A stretch of 64,000 nt of DNA from NCBI RefSeq assembly GCF_022662375.1, contig NZ_JAKNQL010000001.1, forward strand, positions 124,001 through 188,000, read 5' to 3'. A program made the translations under genes and the position numbers. Of the stretch, positions 18,360-26,924 are shown piece after piece. How positions within the stretch are numbered: the stretch's first letter is position 1; every line of letters begins with the position of its first letter. The stretch comes from Pseudomonas sp. CROZ-RG-20F-R04-15. Its GTDB lineage: Bacteria; Pseudomonadota; Gammaproteobacteria; Pseudomonadales; Pseudomonadaceae. The notes below the pieces were generated by a model. It did not search any database. It was not told the origin of the DNA and saw nothing but the letters and a program-made list of their open reading frames with translations.

Positions 18360-20390
18360 GTGAAGAGCTTGCTCTATCCCGCCGTCTCGCTGATGAACCG
18401 TCTGAGCTTCGGCATGAAGTTCAGCCTGATCAGCGTGCTGTTTCTGGTGCCGATGCTGGTGACCAATTTCTATCTGGTGCGCGATTCCTATCGCGAATTC
18501 CAGGGCACCCGCGTCGAGCTGCAAAGTCTCGATCTGCTGGGCAGCAGCCTGGCCCTGCGCCGGGACCTGGAAACGCTCAACAATCTGGTGCAGATCAACG
18601 TCACCCTCGGTCAGTCTGGCAAGGCCGGGAATGTCGAGGCGCAGATCACCACCCTCGAGCAAGCGGTACTGGCCCACCTGCAAGGGCTGACGGCGATGAC
18701 CGACGATCCCGAGCAGATCCAGGTATTCGATGGTAAACGCGACGAAATGATCGCCGCATTCAAGGCGCAGCAAACGGAAAATTCGCTGCAAAGCAAAAGC
18801 GCGTTGATCGGCAAACTGCTGGCCAGTGCGCAGATTTTCAGCCAGATCATCACCAGTCAGGCCGGCCTGAGCCGCGACAACCAGAGCGACATCCGTCAGC
18901 TCAGCGAACTGCTCACCCTGATCACCCCGACTGTCACGCAAACCCTTGGCGAAGGTCGGGCCATGGGCTCGTATTCATTGGGCCAGGGTTTTCTCAACAG
19001 TTCATCGAGTACGCGTTTTGATGAGTTGCTGGTGCAGATCGAAAAACTCCAGGCCGAGTACGCTCTGAAACTGCAGGACGCCCTCGGCTCGAGCAAAGCT
19101 GCGCGCGAACACCTCAGCGCTGCGGCTGACATCAGCAAGGCCTCGTTGAAACAGGCCAGCGAATTGTTCGAAGTGCAGGTCGTCATGGCCGACACCCTCG
19201 ATGCGCCGTGGCAGGCTTTTTACGATCAGGTCACTGGGCTGATCGGCAAGACCTATGAGCTCAACGACGCCGCGCTGAAATTCCTCGACACTCAATTGCA
19301 GCAGCGTTTGGCGCAGAACCGCACACACATGGTTCTGCAGGCTGTGGCCCTGTCGGTGGTGTTCGTATTGATTTTCTACCTCTACGGCGGTTTCTATGCC
19401 TCGACCCGCACCACGCTTAAACGTCTTGGGGCGATGATGGACAAGGTCGCGGCCGGCGACATGACGGTCAACTTCAAGGCCAACAGTCGGGACGAGCTGG
19501 GTGAGTTGGGCGAAGTGTTCAACGGCACGGTGAAGAAGATTCACGACTTGATCGAGCGGGTGGGGCAGACCGTCGGCGAGGTCGAGCGTCAGGCCGGGCA
19601 GGTTGAAAATGTTTCGGCGCAGAGCAATCAGGCGGTCGCGGGGCAACGTACGCAGATCGAACAAGTGGCGACGGCGATGAACCAGATGTCGGCGACCTCA
19701 CTGGAAGTGGCGCGCAGTGCAGCCGCAGCCGTGAGCAGTGCCCACAGTGTGAATGACGAGACCATCAGCGGTCGCGGGCTGGTTGAATCGCAACAGGGCA
19801 GCATTGCGGCACTGGCCAGCGAGATCGACCAGTCGGTGTTGGTGATCAACCAGTTGGCCAGCGACAGTCAGTCGATCAGTCGCGTACTGGAAGTGATCAA
19901 AAGCATCGCCGAACAAACCAATTTGCTGGCGCTCAACGCCGCAATCGAAGCGGCGCGCGCTGGCGAGCAAGGACGTGGTTTTGCCGTGGTCGCCGACGAA
20001 GTGCGCACCCTGGCCAAACGCACCCAGCAATCGACCGAAGAAATCGAACAGATGATCGCCAAGCTGCACGGTGGCGTCGGGGCGGCGGTGAAAGCCATGG
20101 GCGTCAGCCATCAGATGGCCAACGGCACGGTGGGGCAGTCGGAAAAGGTCCAGCAGGCGCTGGAAAATATCCTTGGCGCGGTCGGCATGATCGTCGATCA
20201 GAACCAGCAGATCGCCGCCGCGGTTGAACAGCAAACAGCGGTGGCCCACGACATCGACCAGAACATCGTCGAGATCAACCGCGCCGGCGAGCGCACCGCG
20301 CAGGGTGCGCATCAGACCGAAGACGCCAGTCGGGCGCTGTCGGCCCAGGTTGTTGAGCTTAAACAATTGATCAGTGCATTCCGCGTCTGA
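18360..20390 (+). CDS. Methyl-accepting chemotaxis protein
   Basis: Transmembrane chemoreceptor that signals to CheA/CheW; its ligand is unknown. GTG at 18360 (VKSLLYPAVSLMNRLS) follows AAGGGAG at ideal spacing; the 21 upstream codons are not coding. The 676-residue protein has TM1 at about 20-41 (FSLISVLFLVPMLVTNFYLV), a large helical periplasmic sensor of about 280 residues, and TM2 at about 323-343. A HAMP domain (RLGAMMDKVAAGDMTVNF) and a cytoplasmic signalling domain follow. The hairpin tip IKSIAEQTNLLALNAAIEAA and RGFAVVADEVRTLAKR are near-invariant. It corresponds by position to PA4520. Confidence 0.95.
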   Translation: MKSLLYPAVSLMNRLSFGMKFSLISVLFLVPMLVTNFYLVRDSYREFQGTRVELQSLDLLGSSLALRRDLETLNNLVQINVTLGQSGKAGNVEAQITTLEQAVLAHLQGLTAMTDDPEQIQVFDGKRDEMIAAFKAQQTENSLQSKSALIGKLLASAQIFSQIITSQAGLSRDNQSDIRQLSELLTLITPTVTQTLGEGRAMGSYSLGQGFLNSSSSTRFDELLVQIEKLQAEYALKLQDALGSSKAAREHLSAAADISKASLKQASELFEVQVVMADTLDAPWQAFYDQVTGLIGKTYELNDAALKFLDTQLQQRLAQNRTHMVLQAVALSVVFVLIFYLYGGFYASTRTTLKRLGAMMDKVAAGDMTVNFKANSRDELGELGEVFNGTVKKIHDLIERVGQTVGEVERQAGQVENVSAQSNQAVAGQRTQIEQVATAMNQMSATSLEVARSAAAAVSSAHSVNDETISGRGLVESQQGSIAALASEIDQSVLVINQLASDSQSISRVLEVIKSIAEQTNLLALNAAIEAARAGEQGRGFAVVADEVRTLAKRTQQSTEEIEQMIAKLHGGVGAAVKAMGVSHQMANGTVGQSEKVQQALENILGAVGMIVDQNQQIAAAVEQQTAVAHDIDQNIVEINRAGERTAQGAHQTEDASRALSAQVVELKQLISAFRV

Positions 20391-20407
20391 AACAAGCCGG
20401 ATCAAAA

Positions 20408-20496
20408 TGTGGGAGCGAGCCTGCTCGCGAATGCAATCTGTCAGTGACATCGCTGTCACCTGACACACCGCCTTCGCGAGCAGGCTCGCTCCCACA
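20408..20496. repeat. REPIN, GTGGGAGCGAGC type
   Basis: Inverted pair of REPs with the spacer ATGCAATCTGTCAGTGACAT and following bases, very similar to the copies at 14353 and 28680. Lies between the chemoreceptor gene and the zinc-ribbon gene. Confidence 0.95.
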
Positions 20497-20638
20497 GGGT
20501 TTTGCGTTTTATCAGAACCTTTTGTAGTACTTTTTCGCTTCACGTCGTAAGCCCGATCCTGTTTTCCTCCGGGCTCTGGCTTTTCCCCATCAATAGGCCA
20601 GTATCCATGCTCATCTGATCGCGAAGAGGAATCCGCTC

Positions 20639-21028
20639 ATGTCCGTCGCAACCCTGGGAGTCCAGGGCCGTTGTGCTCATTGTCAGACTACGCTGGCGCT
20701 CAAACCCTGGCAGCTCAATGCCATCTCGATCAACGAACCGTTCACCTGCGAGCATTGCCAGAAAACCCTCGAGCTGCGTTGCCCAAAACAGATCAAGCGC
20801 TTCAAGTCCCTCGATTCGCTGGCGCTACTGCGCTTCAGCGCTTCGGTGACGGTGTGCACTGCGCTGTTTGTGGCGTTAGTGATGGAGTGGGTGGGGTTGC
20901 TCAGTGTTACCGAACAATTGAACGCGTCGATGATCACGATTTTTGTGTACTTTCTGGTCGTGCGTTATGCGCGCCAGCGTCAGCATCTGACGCTGCTTCT
21001 GGATGCCGCCAAGGCGCACGCCGACTGA
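20639..21028 (+). CDS. Small zinc-ribbon membrane protein, function unknown
   Basis: A 129-residue protein not assigned to a characterised family. The N-terminus has two CxxC knuckles (C12/C15 in CAHC and C37/C40 in CEHC), as in a rubredoxin-like zinc ribbon. After a basic linker come two membrane helices (about 61-83 FSASVTVCTALFVALVMEWVG and 92-107 MITIFVYFLVV), then a short basic cytoplasmic tail. ATG at 20639 follows GAGGA. It ends immediately before the convergent tatD-like gene, with no terminator between them. Confidence 0.8.
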   Translation: MSVATLGVQGRCAHCQTTLALKPWQLNAISINEPFTCEHCQKTLELRCPKQIKRFKSLDSLALLRFSASVTVCTALFVALVMEWVGLLSVTEQLNASMITIFVYFLVVRYARQRQHLTLLLDAAKAHAD

Positions 21029-21805
21029 TTACCAGCCAAACACTTCGCAGCTGTTGGCGGTGCTGGCGGCGGCCAGTTGTTGCGTGCTGATTTTCATCAG
21101 TTCGGCCAACGCCTCACAAATCGCCGGCAAATGCGCCGGGCTGTTGCGCTGACCGGGAAACATCGCAGGGGCCATGTCCGGTGAGTCGGTTTCCAGCACG
21201 ATCGAATCCAGCGGTAGCTCCGCCAGCACCCGATGCATGCGCAACGCCTGCGGCCAGGTCGGTGCGCCGCCCAGGCCCAGTTTGAAACCGAGTTTGATGT
21301 ATTCGCGCGCTTCTTCATGGCTGCCAGCGAAGGCGTGAATGATCCCCGCGCGTTTGAGCTTGAAGCGTTTGAGCGTAGCGATGACCGCCGCATGACTGCG
21401 GCGAACATGAATCAGGGCAGGTAATTCGAAGTCCGCCGCCAATTGCAGCTGTGTTTCGAACAGCGCCTGTTGCCGCTCGCGATCCAGCGTTTCGACGAAG
21501 TAATCCAGGCCGATCTCGCCCACCGCACACAGCTGTCGATGATCGCGTAGCCGGGTGAGCCAATCACCGAGTGTCTGCAAGTCTTCGGGGCGATGCTGAT
21601 CGAGATACACCGGATGCAGACCAAACGCCGCGTACAAGTCCGGATCGCTCTGCACCAGATCCCACACCCGTTGCCAGTTCCCCTCATAAACCCCCAACAC
21701 CACCATCCGCCGCACCCCGAGGGCGCGGCTTTCGGCGAGCAACGCCGGGCGATCGGCGTCGAAGTCGGGGAAGTCGAGGTGGGTGTGGCTGTCGATCAGC
21801 TCCAC
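21029..21805 (-). CDS. TatD family metal-dependent hydrolase (DNase)
   Basis: Predicted cytoplasmic metal-dependent nuclease/hydrolase with a TIM-barrel fold. The 258-residue length and motifs fit: DSHTHLDF (metal ligands), AVGEIGLDYF, LPALIHVRRSH, GIIHAFAGS and the C-terminal ETDSPDMAP. It lies three bases downstream of cra on the same strand, so they probably form one transcript. Its own role in sugar control is doubtful. Of the several TatD paralogues in pseudomonads, this is the cra-linked one. Confidence 0.93.
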   Translation of the reverse strand: MELIDSHTHLDFPDFDADRPALLAESRALGVRRMVVLGVYEGNWQRVWDLVQSDPDLYAAFGLHPVYLDQHRPEDLQTLGDWLTRLRDHRQLCAVGEIGLDYFVETLDRERQQALFETQLQLAADFELPALIHVRRSHAAVIATLKRFKLKRAGIIHAFAGSHEEAREYIKLGFKLGLGGAPTWPQALRMHRVLAELPLDSIVLETDSPDMAPAMFPGQRNSPAHLPAICEALAELMKISTQQLAAASTANSCEVFGW

Positions 21806-21808
21806 GGC

Positions 21809-22804
21809 TCAGTCCTGGTGAATACGCTGCTTGAAGGTCCGCGCGATGGCCTGCACACCTGGCTTGTATTGCGACTGCTCGACCGCCGCCAGCGCCAGTT
21901 CCAGCGCCTTGTCGGCGATCAACTGGTGCTGCTGGGCCATGGCGTTGACCGGCAGCGGCAGGAAATCCAGCAACTGCGTATCGCCGAAGGTGCCGAGGCG
22001 CAGCGGCCGCGATTTCAACGGGAAGTCATGCAGCGCATCGAACACGCCCTGCAACAGCACGTAGGAAGTCGTCACCAGTGCGTCGGGTAAATGCCCCAGA
22101 CGCTGCAGGAGTTCTTCCATCAATTGCTTGCCGCATTCACGGCTGAAGGAATCAGCGTGCTCGACCAGCACTTCGCCTTTGAAGTCGACCAGCGCCTGTT
22201 TGAAACCGGCAGCACGTTCCTGGCTGATGCTCAGTTCCGGGCGCGCACCGAGCAGAACGATCTGCTTCGGCTGCGGATCGAGCAGGCTCTGGGTCAGGTG
22301 CAGGCTGGCCTCGCGGTCGTCACTGATCACCGAACAGAAATGCTCCGGTTCCATGACCCGGTCGATGGCGATGATCGGCAGACCTTTGGCCTGCAACTGC
22401 CGATAGCTGTCATCGCCGGCCGGCAGGCAACTGGCGACGATCAGCGCATCGCAACGCCGCGCGCGGAACAGTTGCAGCAACTGGCGCTCACTGTCCGGTG
22501 CATCGTCGGAACTGGCGATCAGCAACTGATAGCCGCGCGCCCGCGCACCTTGCTCGAGCAGTTTGGCGATCCGCGCGTAACTGGGGTTTTCCAGATCCGG
22601 CAGAATAAAGCCCAGCGTGCGCGTATGCCGACTGCGCAGCCCGGCCGCTTGAGGGTTTGGCGTGAAGCCGTGCAGATCGACCACTGCGCGCACCCGCTCG
22701 ACGGTGGCGGTGCTGATGCGTTGCTGTTCGGCCTTGCCGTTGATGACGTAGCTGGCGGTGGTCACGGACACTCCGGCCAACCGCGCGATATCACTGAGTT
22801 TCAA
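21809..22804 (-). CDS. cra: Catabolite repressor/activator Cra (FruR), LacI family
   Basis: DNA-binding regulator of the fructose operon; in P. putida the effector is fructose-1-phosphate. The N-terminal helix-turn-helix MKLSDIARLAGVSVTTASYVINGK (residues 1-24) with the hinge helix near NPQAAGLRSRHTRTLG is typical of LacI/FruR. The rest of the 331 residues is a periplasmic-binding-protein-like sensor domain (ILPDLENPSYARIAKLLEQGAR). It is divergent from fruB, and a near-perfect Cra site lies between them. It therefore most likely represses the fru operon and perhaps itself. Confidence 0.96.
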   Translation of the reverse strand: MKLSDIARLAGVSVTTASYVINGKAEQQRISTATVERVRAVVDLHGFTPNPQAAGLRSRHTRTLGFILPDLENPSYARIAKLLEQGARARGYQLLIASSDDAPDSERQLLQLFRARRCDALIVASCLPAGDDSYRQLQAKGLPIIAIDRVMEPEHFCSVISDDREASLHLTQSLLDPQPKQIVLLGARPELSISQERAAGFKQALVDFKGEVLVEHADSFSRECGKQLMEELLQRLGHLPDALVTTSYVLLQGVFDALHDFPLKSRPLRLGTFGDTQLLDFLPLPVNAMAQQHQLIADKALELALAAVEQSQYKPGVQAIARTFKQRIHQD

Positions 22805-22949
22805 CCCGGGATTTCCTTGTTTTTGCGAGCTTGCCGCAACATTTTCGCCAATCCTACCCGATTAGGGCAGGCGACTATTGTCGCAACGCATCCGACAAGT
22901 TGGACTTCAAGGATGGGACATTATCGAGTAACGTGCCGATCAATCTAGA

Positions 22950-22961
22950 TTAAACGTTTCA
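22950..22961. promoter_or_regulatory. Cra (FruR) operator between cra and fruB
   Basis: TTAAACGTTTCA, which I recall as the operator described for the P. putida fruB promoter and which fits the GCTGAAACGTTTAA half of the enterobacterial Cra consensus on the other strand. It sits almost midway in the 306-base cra-fruB gap, about 150 bases upstream of the fruB start. No other regulatory site is evident in that gap. Confidence 0.85.
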
Positions 22962-23110
22962 GCAAGCGTATTTTCTACGTTTTAGACGCCTTTGGCCGGT
23001 GCTGCCGTGAAACCGCCAAAACTGCCGCTGAAAAGCAAAGCGGCAGAGCGCCTAAGCTGCAACCATTGAAAACAATACCTGGCACCTTGATGTGCCAAAA
23101 AGGAGATTGC

Positions 23111-25972
23111 ATGCTCGAGCTCACTATAGAGCAGATATCCATGGGCCAATCGGCTGTGGATAAACCCGCTGCCCTGCAACTGCTGGCCAATCACCTGGTG
23201 GCCGATGGTCTGGTCGCCGACGGCTACCTCGCCGGATTGCAGGCCCGGGAAGCCCAGGGCTCGACCTTTCTCGGTCAAGGTATTGCCATTCCCCACGGCA
23301 CCCCGGAAACCCGCGATCAGGTGTTCGCCACTGGCGTGCGCCTGATGCAATTTCCCGAGGGCGTGGATTGGGGCGATGGCCAGATCGTTTATCTGGCGAT
23401 CGGTATCGCCGCCAAATCCGACGAACACCTGCGCCTGCTGCAATTGCTGACTCGCGCCCTCGGCGAGACCGATCTGGGCCAGGCTTTGCGTCGTGCCAGT
23501 TCGCCTGAAGCGCTGCTGAAACTGCTGCAAGGCGCGCCGCAAGAACTGGCGCTCGATGCACAGATGATCGGCCTCGGCGTCTCGGCTGACGATTTCGAAG
23601 AACTGGTCTGGAGAGGCGCGCGTCTGCTGCGTCAGGCTGATTGTGTGAGCAACGGTTTCTCGGCGGTGCTGCAACAGGTCGAAGCGCTGCCGCTGGGCGA
23701 CGGCTTGTGGTGGTTGCACAGTGAGCAGACCGTGAAGCGTCCGGGGCTGGCGTTCGTGACGCCGGACAAACCGATGCGCTACCTCGGCCAGCCGCTCAGC
23801 GGTCTGTTCTGTCTGGCCAGCCTTGGCGAAGCGCACCAAGCGCTGCTCGAACGTTTGTGTGCGTTGCTGATCGAAGGTCGCGGCCATGAATTGGGCCGCG
23901 CCACCAGCAGTCGCAAAGTTCTCGAAGTGCTCGGTGGTGAATTGCCCGCCGATTGGCCGAGCGCGCGCATTGCGCTGGCCAACGCCCACGGTCTGCACGC
24001 GCGTCCGGCGAAGATCCTCGCGCAACTGGCGAAGAGTTTTGATGGCGAGATTCGCGTGCGCATTGTCGATGGTCAGGACAGTGCCGTGTCGGTGAAGAGT
24101 TTGAGCAAACTGCTCAGCCTCGGCGCCCGCCGTGGTCAGGTGCTGGAGTTGATTGCCGAGCCGAGCATCGCTGCCGACGCCTTGCCGGCGTTGCTTGCCG
24201 CGATCGAAGAAGGCCTTGGTGAAGAAGTCGAACCGCTGCCAGCAGTGAGTCAGCAGCGCGAAGTCATCGCCGACATCGCCGAAGTACTGATCGCTCCGGC
24301 ATCCGGCACACAGTTGCAAGCAATCCCGGCAGCACCGGGCATTGCCATCGGGCCTGCACATATTCAGGTGCAGCAAACCATCGATTATTCGTTGCGGGGC
24401 GAGTCTGCCGCCGTTGAGCGCGAACGTCTCAAGCAAGCGCTCAGCGATGTGCGCAGTGACATTCAGGGCCTGATCGAACGCAGCAAAGCCAAAGCCATCC
24501 GCGAGATCTTCATCACCCATCAGGAAATGCTCGACGACCCGGAACTCACCGACGAAGTCGACACCCGCCTCAAGCAGGGCGAAAGCGCTGAAGCGGCGTG
24601 GATGGCGGTGATTGAAGCAGCGGCGAAACAACAGGAATCGCTGCAAGACGCGTTGCTCGCCGAGCGCGCGGCGGATCTGCGTGACATCGGCCGCCGCGTG
24701 CTGGCGCAACTGTGTGGCGTACAGACCGCGAGCGAGCCTGAGCAACCGTACATTCTGGTCATGGACGAGGTCGGCCCCTCCGACGTCGCGCGACTGGATC
24801 CGGCGCGTGTGGCGGGGATTCTCACCGCACGCGGTGGCGCCACGGCGCACAGTGCAATCGTCGCGCGTGCCCTCGGCATCCCGGCGCTGGTTGGCGCTGG
24901 CGCCGCAGTCTTGTTGCTGGCGCCGGGCACGCCGTTGCTGCTCGACGGCCAGCGCGGTCGTTTGCATGTCGACGCCGATGCCGCGACCCTGCAACGCGCC
25001 GCCGAAGAACGCGACACTCGCGAACAACGCCTGAAGATTGCCGCCGAACAACGCCACCAACCGGCACACACCACCGACGGCCACGCCGTTGAAGTGTTCG
25101 CCAACATCGGCGAAAGCGCTGGCGTGATCAGTGCGGTGGAGCAGGGCGCCGAAGGCATCGGTCTGCTGCGTACCGAACTGATTTTCATGGCCCATCCGCA
25201 AGCGCCCGACGAAGCCACGCAAGAAGCCGAATACCGCCGCGTGCTCGACGGCCTCGCCGGTCGTCCGCTGGTGGTGCGTACGCTGGATGTCGGCGGCGAC
25301 AAACCGCTGCCGTATTGGCCGATCGCCAAGGAAGAGAATCCGTTCCTCGGCGTGCGCGGCATTCGCCTGACGTTGCAGCGTCCGCAGATCATGGAAGCGC
25401 AATTGCGCGCCTTGCTGCGTTCGGCGGATAACCGTCCGCTGCGGATCATGTTCCCGATGGTTGGCAGCGTTGAAGAGTGGCGTCAGGCCCGTGATATGAC
25501 CGAACGTCTGCGTCTGGAAATCCCGGTCGCCGATCTGCAACTGGGGATCATGATCGAAGTGCCGTCTGCCGCTTTGCTCGCGCCAGTACTCGCCAAGGAA
25601 GTCGACTTTTTCAGCGTCGGCACCAACGACCTGACCCAGTACACCCTGGCCATCGACCGTGGTCATCCGACCTTGTCGGCGCAGGCGGATGGTTTGCACC
25701 CGGCGGTGCTGCAACTGATCGACATCACCGTGCGCGCAGCCCATGCCCATGGCAAATGGGTCGGTGTCTGCGGTGAGCTGGCGGCGGACCCGCTCGCGGT
25801 GCCGGTGCTGGTCGGCCTCGGTGTCGATGAACTCAGCGTGTCCGGTCGCAGCATTGCTGAAGTGAAAGCGCGCATCCGCGAACTCAGCCTGACTCAGGCG
25901 CAAACCCTTGCTCAACACGCCCTGGCCGTGGGCAGCGCCAACGAAGTGCGCGCATTAGTGGAGGCCCTGTAA
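23111..25972 (+). CDS. fruB: Fructose PTS multiphosphoryl protein: EIIA-HPr-EI fusion
   Basis: Carries phosphate from phosphoenolpyruvate through EI, HPr and EIIA-Fru to the FruA permease. The 953-residue fusion shows, in order, EIIA (phospho-His H62 in GIAIPHGTPETRD), HPr (ANAHGLHARPAKIL, active His near residue 295), and Enzyme I (GGATAHSAIVARALGIPALV, active His near 579). The EI C-terminal PEP-binding barrel includes GTNDLTQYTLAIDR. ATG at 23111 follows AAGGAG; the 15 codons upstream are not needed. Its stop overlaps the fruK start by one base. It is regulated by Cra through the site at 22950. Confidence 0.98.
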   Translation: MLELTIEQISMGQSAVDKPAALQLLANHLVADGLVADGYLAGLQAREAQGSTFLGQGIAIPHGTPETRDQVFATGVRLMQFPEGVDWGDGQIVYLAIGIAAKSDEHLRLLQLLTRALGETDLGQALRRASSPEALLKLLQGAPQELALDAQMIGLGVSADDFEELVWRGARLLRQADCVSNGFSAVLQQVEALPLGDGLWWLHSEQTVKRPGLAFVTPDKPMRYLGQPLSGLFCLASLGEAHQALLERLCALLIEGRGHELGRATSSRKVLEVLGGELPADWPSARIALANAHGLHARPAKILAQLAKSFDGEIRVRIVDGQDSAVSVKSLSKLLSLGARRGQVLELIAEPSIAADALPALLAAIEEGLGEEVEPLPAVSQQREVIADIAEVLIAPASGTQLQAIPAAPGIAIGPAHIQVQQTIDYSLRGESAAVERERLKQALSDVRSDIQGLIERSKAKAIREIFITHQEMLDDPELTDEVDTRLKQGESAEAAWMAVIEAAAKQQESLQDALLAERAADLRDIGRRVLAQLCGVQTASEPEQPYILVMDEVGPSDVARLDPARVAGILTARGGATAHSAIVARALGIPALVGAGAAVLLLAPGTPLLLDGQRGRLHVDADAATLQRAAEERDTREQRLKIAAEQRHQPAHTTDGHAVEVFANIGESAGVISAVEQGAEGIGLLRTELIFMAHPQAPDEATQEAEYRRVLDGLAGRPLVVRTLDVGGDKPLPYWPIAKEENPFLGVRGIRLTLQRPQIMEAQLRALLRSADNRPLRIMFPMVGSVEEWRQARDMTERLRLEIPVADLQLGIMIEVPSAALLAPVLAKEVDFFSVGTNDLTQYTLAIDRGHPTLSAQADGLHPAVLQLIDITVRAAHAHGKWVGVCGELAADPLAVPVLVGLGVDELSVSGRSIAEVKARIRELSLTQAQTLAQHALAVGSANEVRALVEAL

Positions 25973-26913
25973 TGGCCAAGATTCTTACCCTGACCCTCAA
26001 CCCGGCGCTTGACCTCACCGTCGAGTTGCCACGGCTGGAGGCCGGTCAGGTCAATCGCAGCGACGAGATGCACACCCATGCGGCCGGCAAAGGCGTGAAC
26101 GTCGCCCAGGTGTTGGCCGACCTCGGCCATCAACTGACGGTCAGCGGATTTCTCGGCGAGGACAATCTGCAAGCGTTCGAAACCCTGTTCGCCAAGCGCG
26201 GTTTTGTCGACGCGTTTATCCGTGTGCCGGGCGAGACGCGCAGCAATATCAAGGTCGCCGAACAGGACGGTCGCATCACCGACATCAACGGCCCGGGGCC
26301 GGTGGTCGATGCGGCCGCGCAGCAAGCATTGCTTGAGCGTCTGGTGCAGATTGCGCCGGGACATGACGCGGTGGTGGTCGCCGGCAGTTTGCCGCGCGGG
26401 GTCACGGCGCAGTGGTTGCGTGAGCTGATCGAACGGCTCAATCAGCTCGGCCTGAAAGTCGCTCTCGACTCCAGCGGCGAAGCGTTGCGCGAAGCTTTGA
26501 AAGCCAGTCCATGGCTGATCAAACCGAACACTGAAGAACTCGCCGACGCGCTCGGTTGCGAGGTGGTTTCTCACGCCGCCGAAGCGCAGGCTGCCGCGCG
26601 TCTGCACGCTCAAGGCATCGAGCACGTGGTGATTTCTCACGGTGCCGACGGTGTGAACTGGTTCAGCGTCGGCTCGGCATTGCATGCGACGCCGCCGAAG
26701 GTCAGCGTCGCCAGTACGGTCGGTGCCGGTGATTCGTTGCTGGCCGGCATGCTTCACGGTTTGCTCAGCGCCGACACGCCCGAGCAGACCCTGCGCACGG
26801 CCACCGCGATTGCCGCGCTGGCCGTCACGCAGATCGGATTCGGCATCAACGACGCTGCGCAACTGGCGCAGCTCGAACAGGGCGTGCGCGTGCGTCCCCT
26901 GACAGAACAATAA
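25972..26913 (+). CDS. fruK: 1-phosphofructokinase
   Basis: Phosphorylates fructose-1-phosphate, the product of PTS uptake, to fructose-1,6-bisphosphate. The 313-residue PfkB-family sugar kinase has ILTLTLNPALDLTVELPRLEAGQVNR at the start, the substrate motif AAGKGVNVAQVLADLG, and the catalytic GAGDSLLAGMLHG near residue 251. Removal of fructose-1-phosphate by this enzyme would also remove the Cra inducer. The start codon overlaps the fruB stop (TAATG), indicating translational coupling. Confidence 0.97.
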   Translation: MAKILTLTLNPALDLTVELPRLEAGQVNRSDEMHTHAAGKGVNVAQVLADLGHQLTVSGFLGEDNLQAFETLFAKRGFVDAFIRVPGETRSNIKVAEQDGRITDINGPGPVVDAAAQQALLERLVQIAPGHDAVVVAGSLPRGVTAQWLRELIERLNQLGLKVALDSSGEALREALKASPWLIKPNTEELADALGCEVVSHAAEAQAAARLHAQGIEHVVISHGADGVNWFSVGSALHATPPKVSVASTVGAGDSLLAGMLHGLLSADTPEQTLRTATAIAALAVTQIGFGINDAAQLAQLEQGVRVRPLTEQ

Positions 26914-26924
26914 GAGGGTTTGTC

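Noticed and set aside
22982..25918. 978-codon minus-strand frame opposite fruB
   Set aside because: Antisense shadow of the certain EIIA-HPr-EI gene; no domain of its own.
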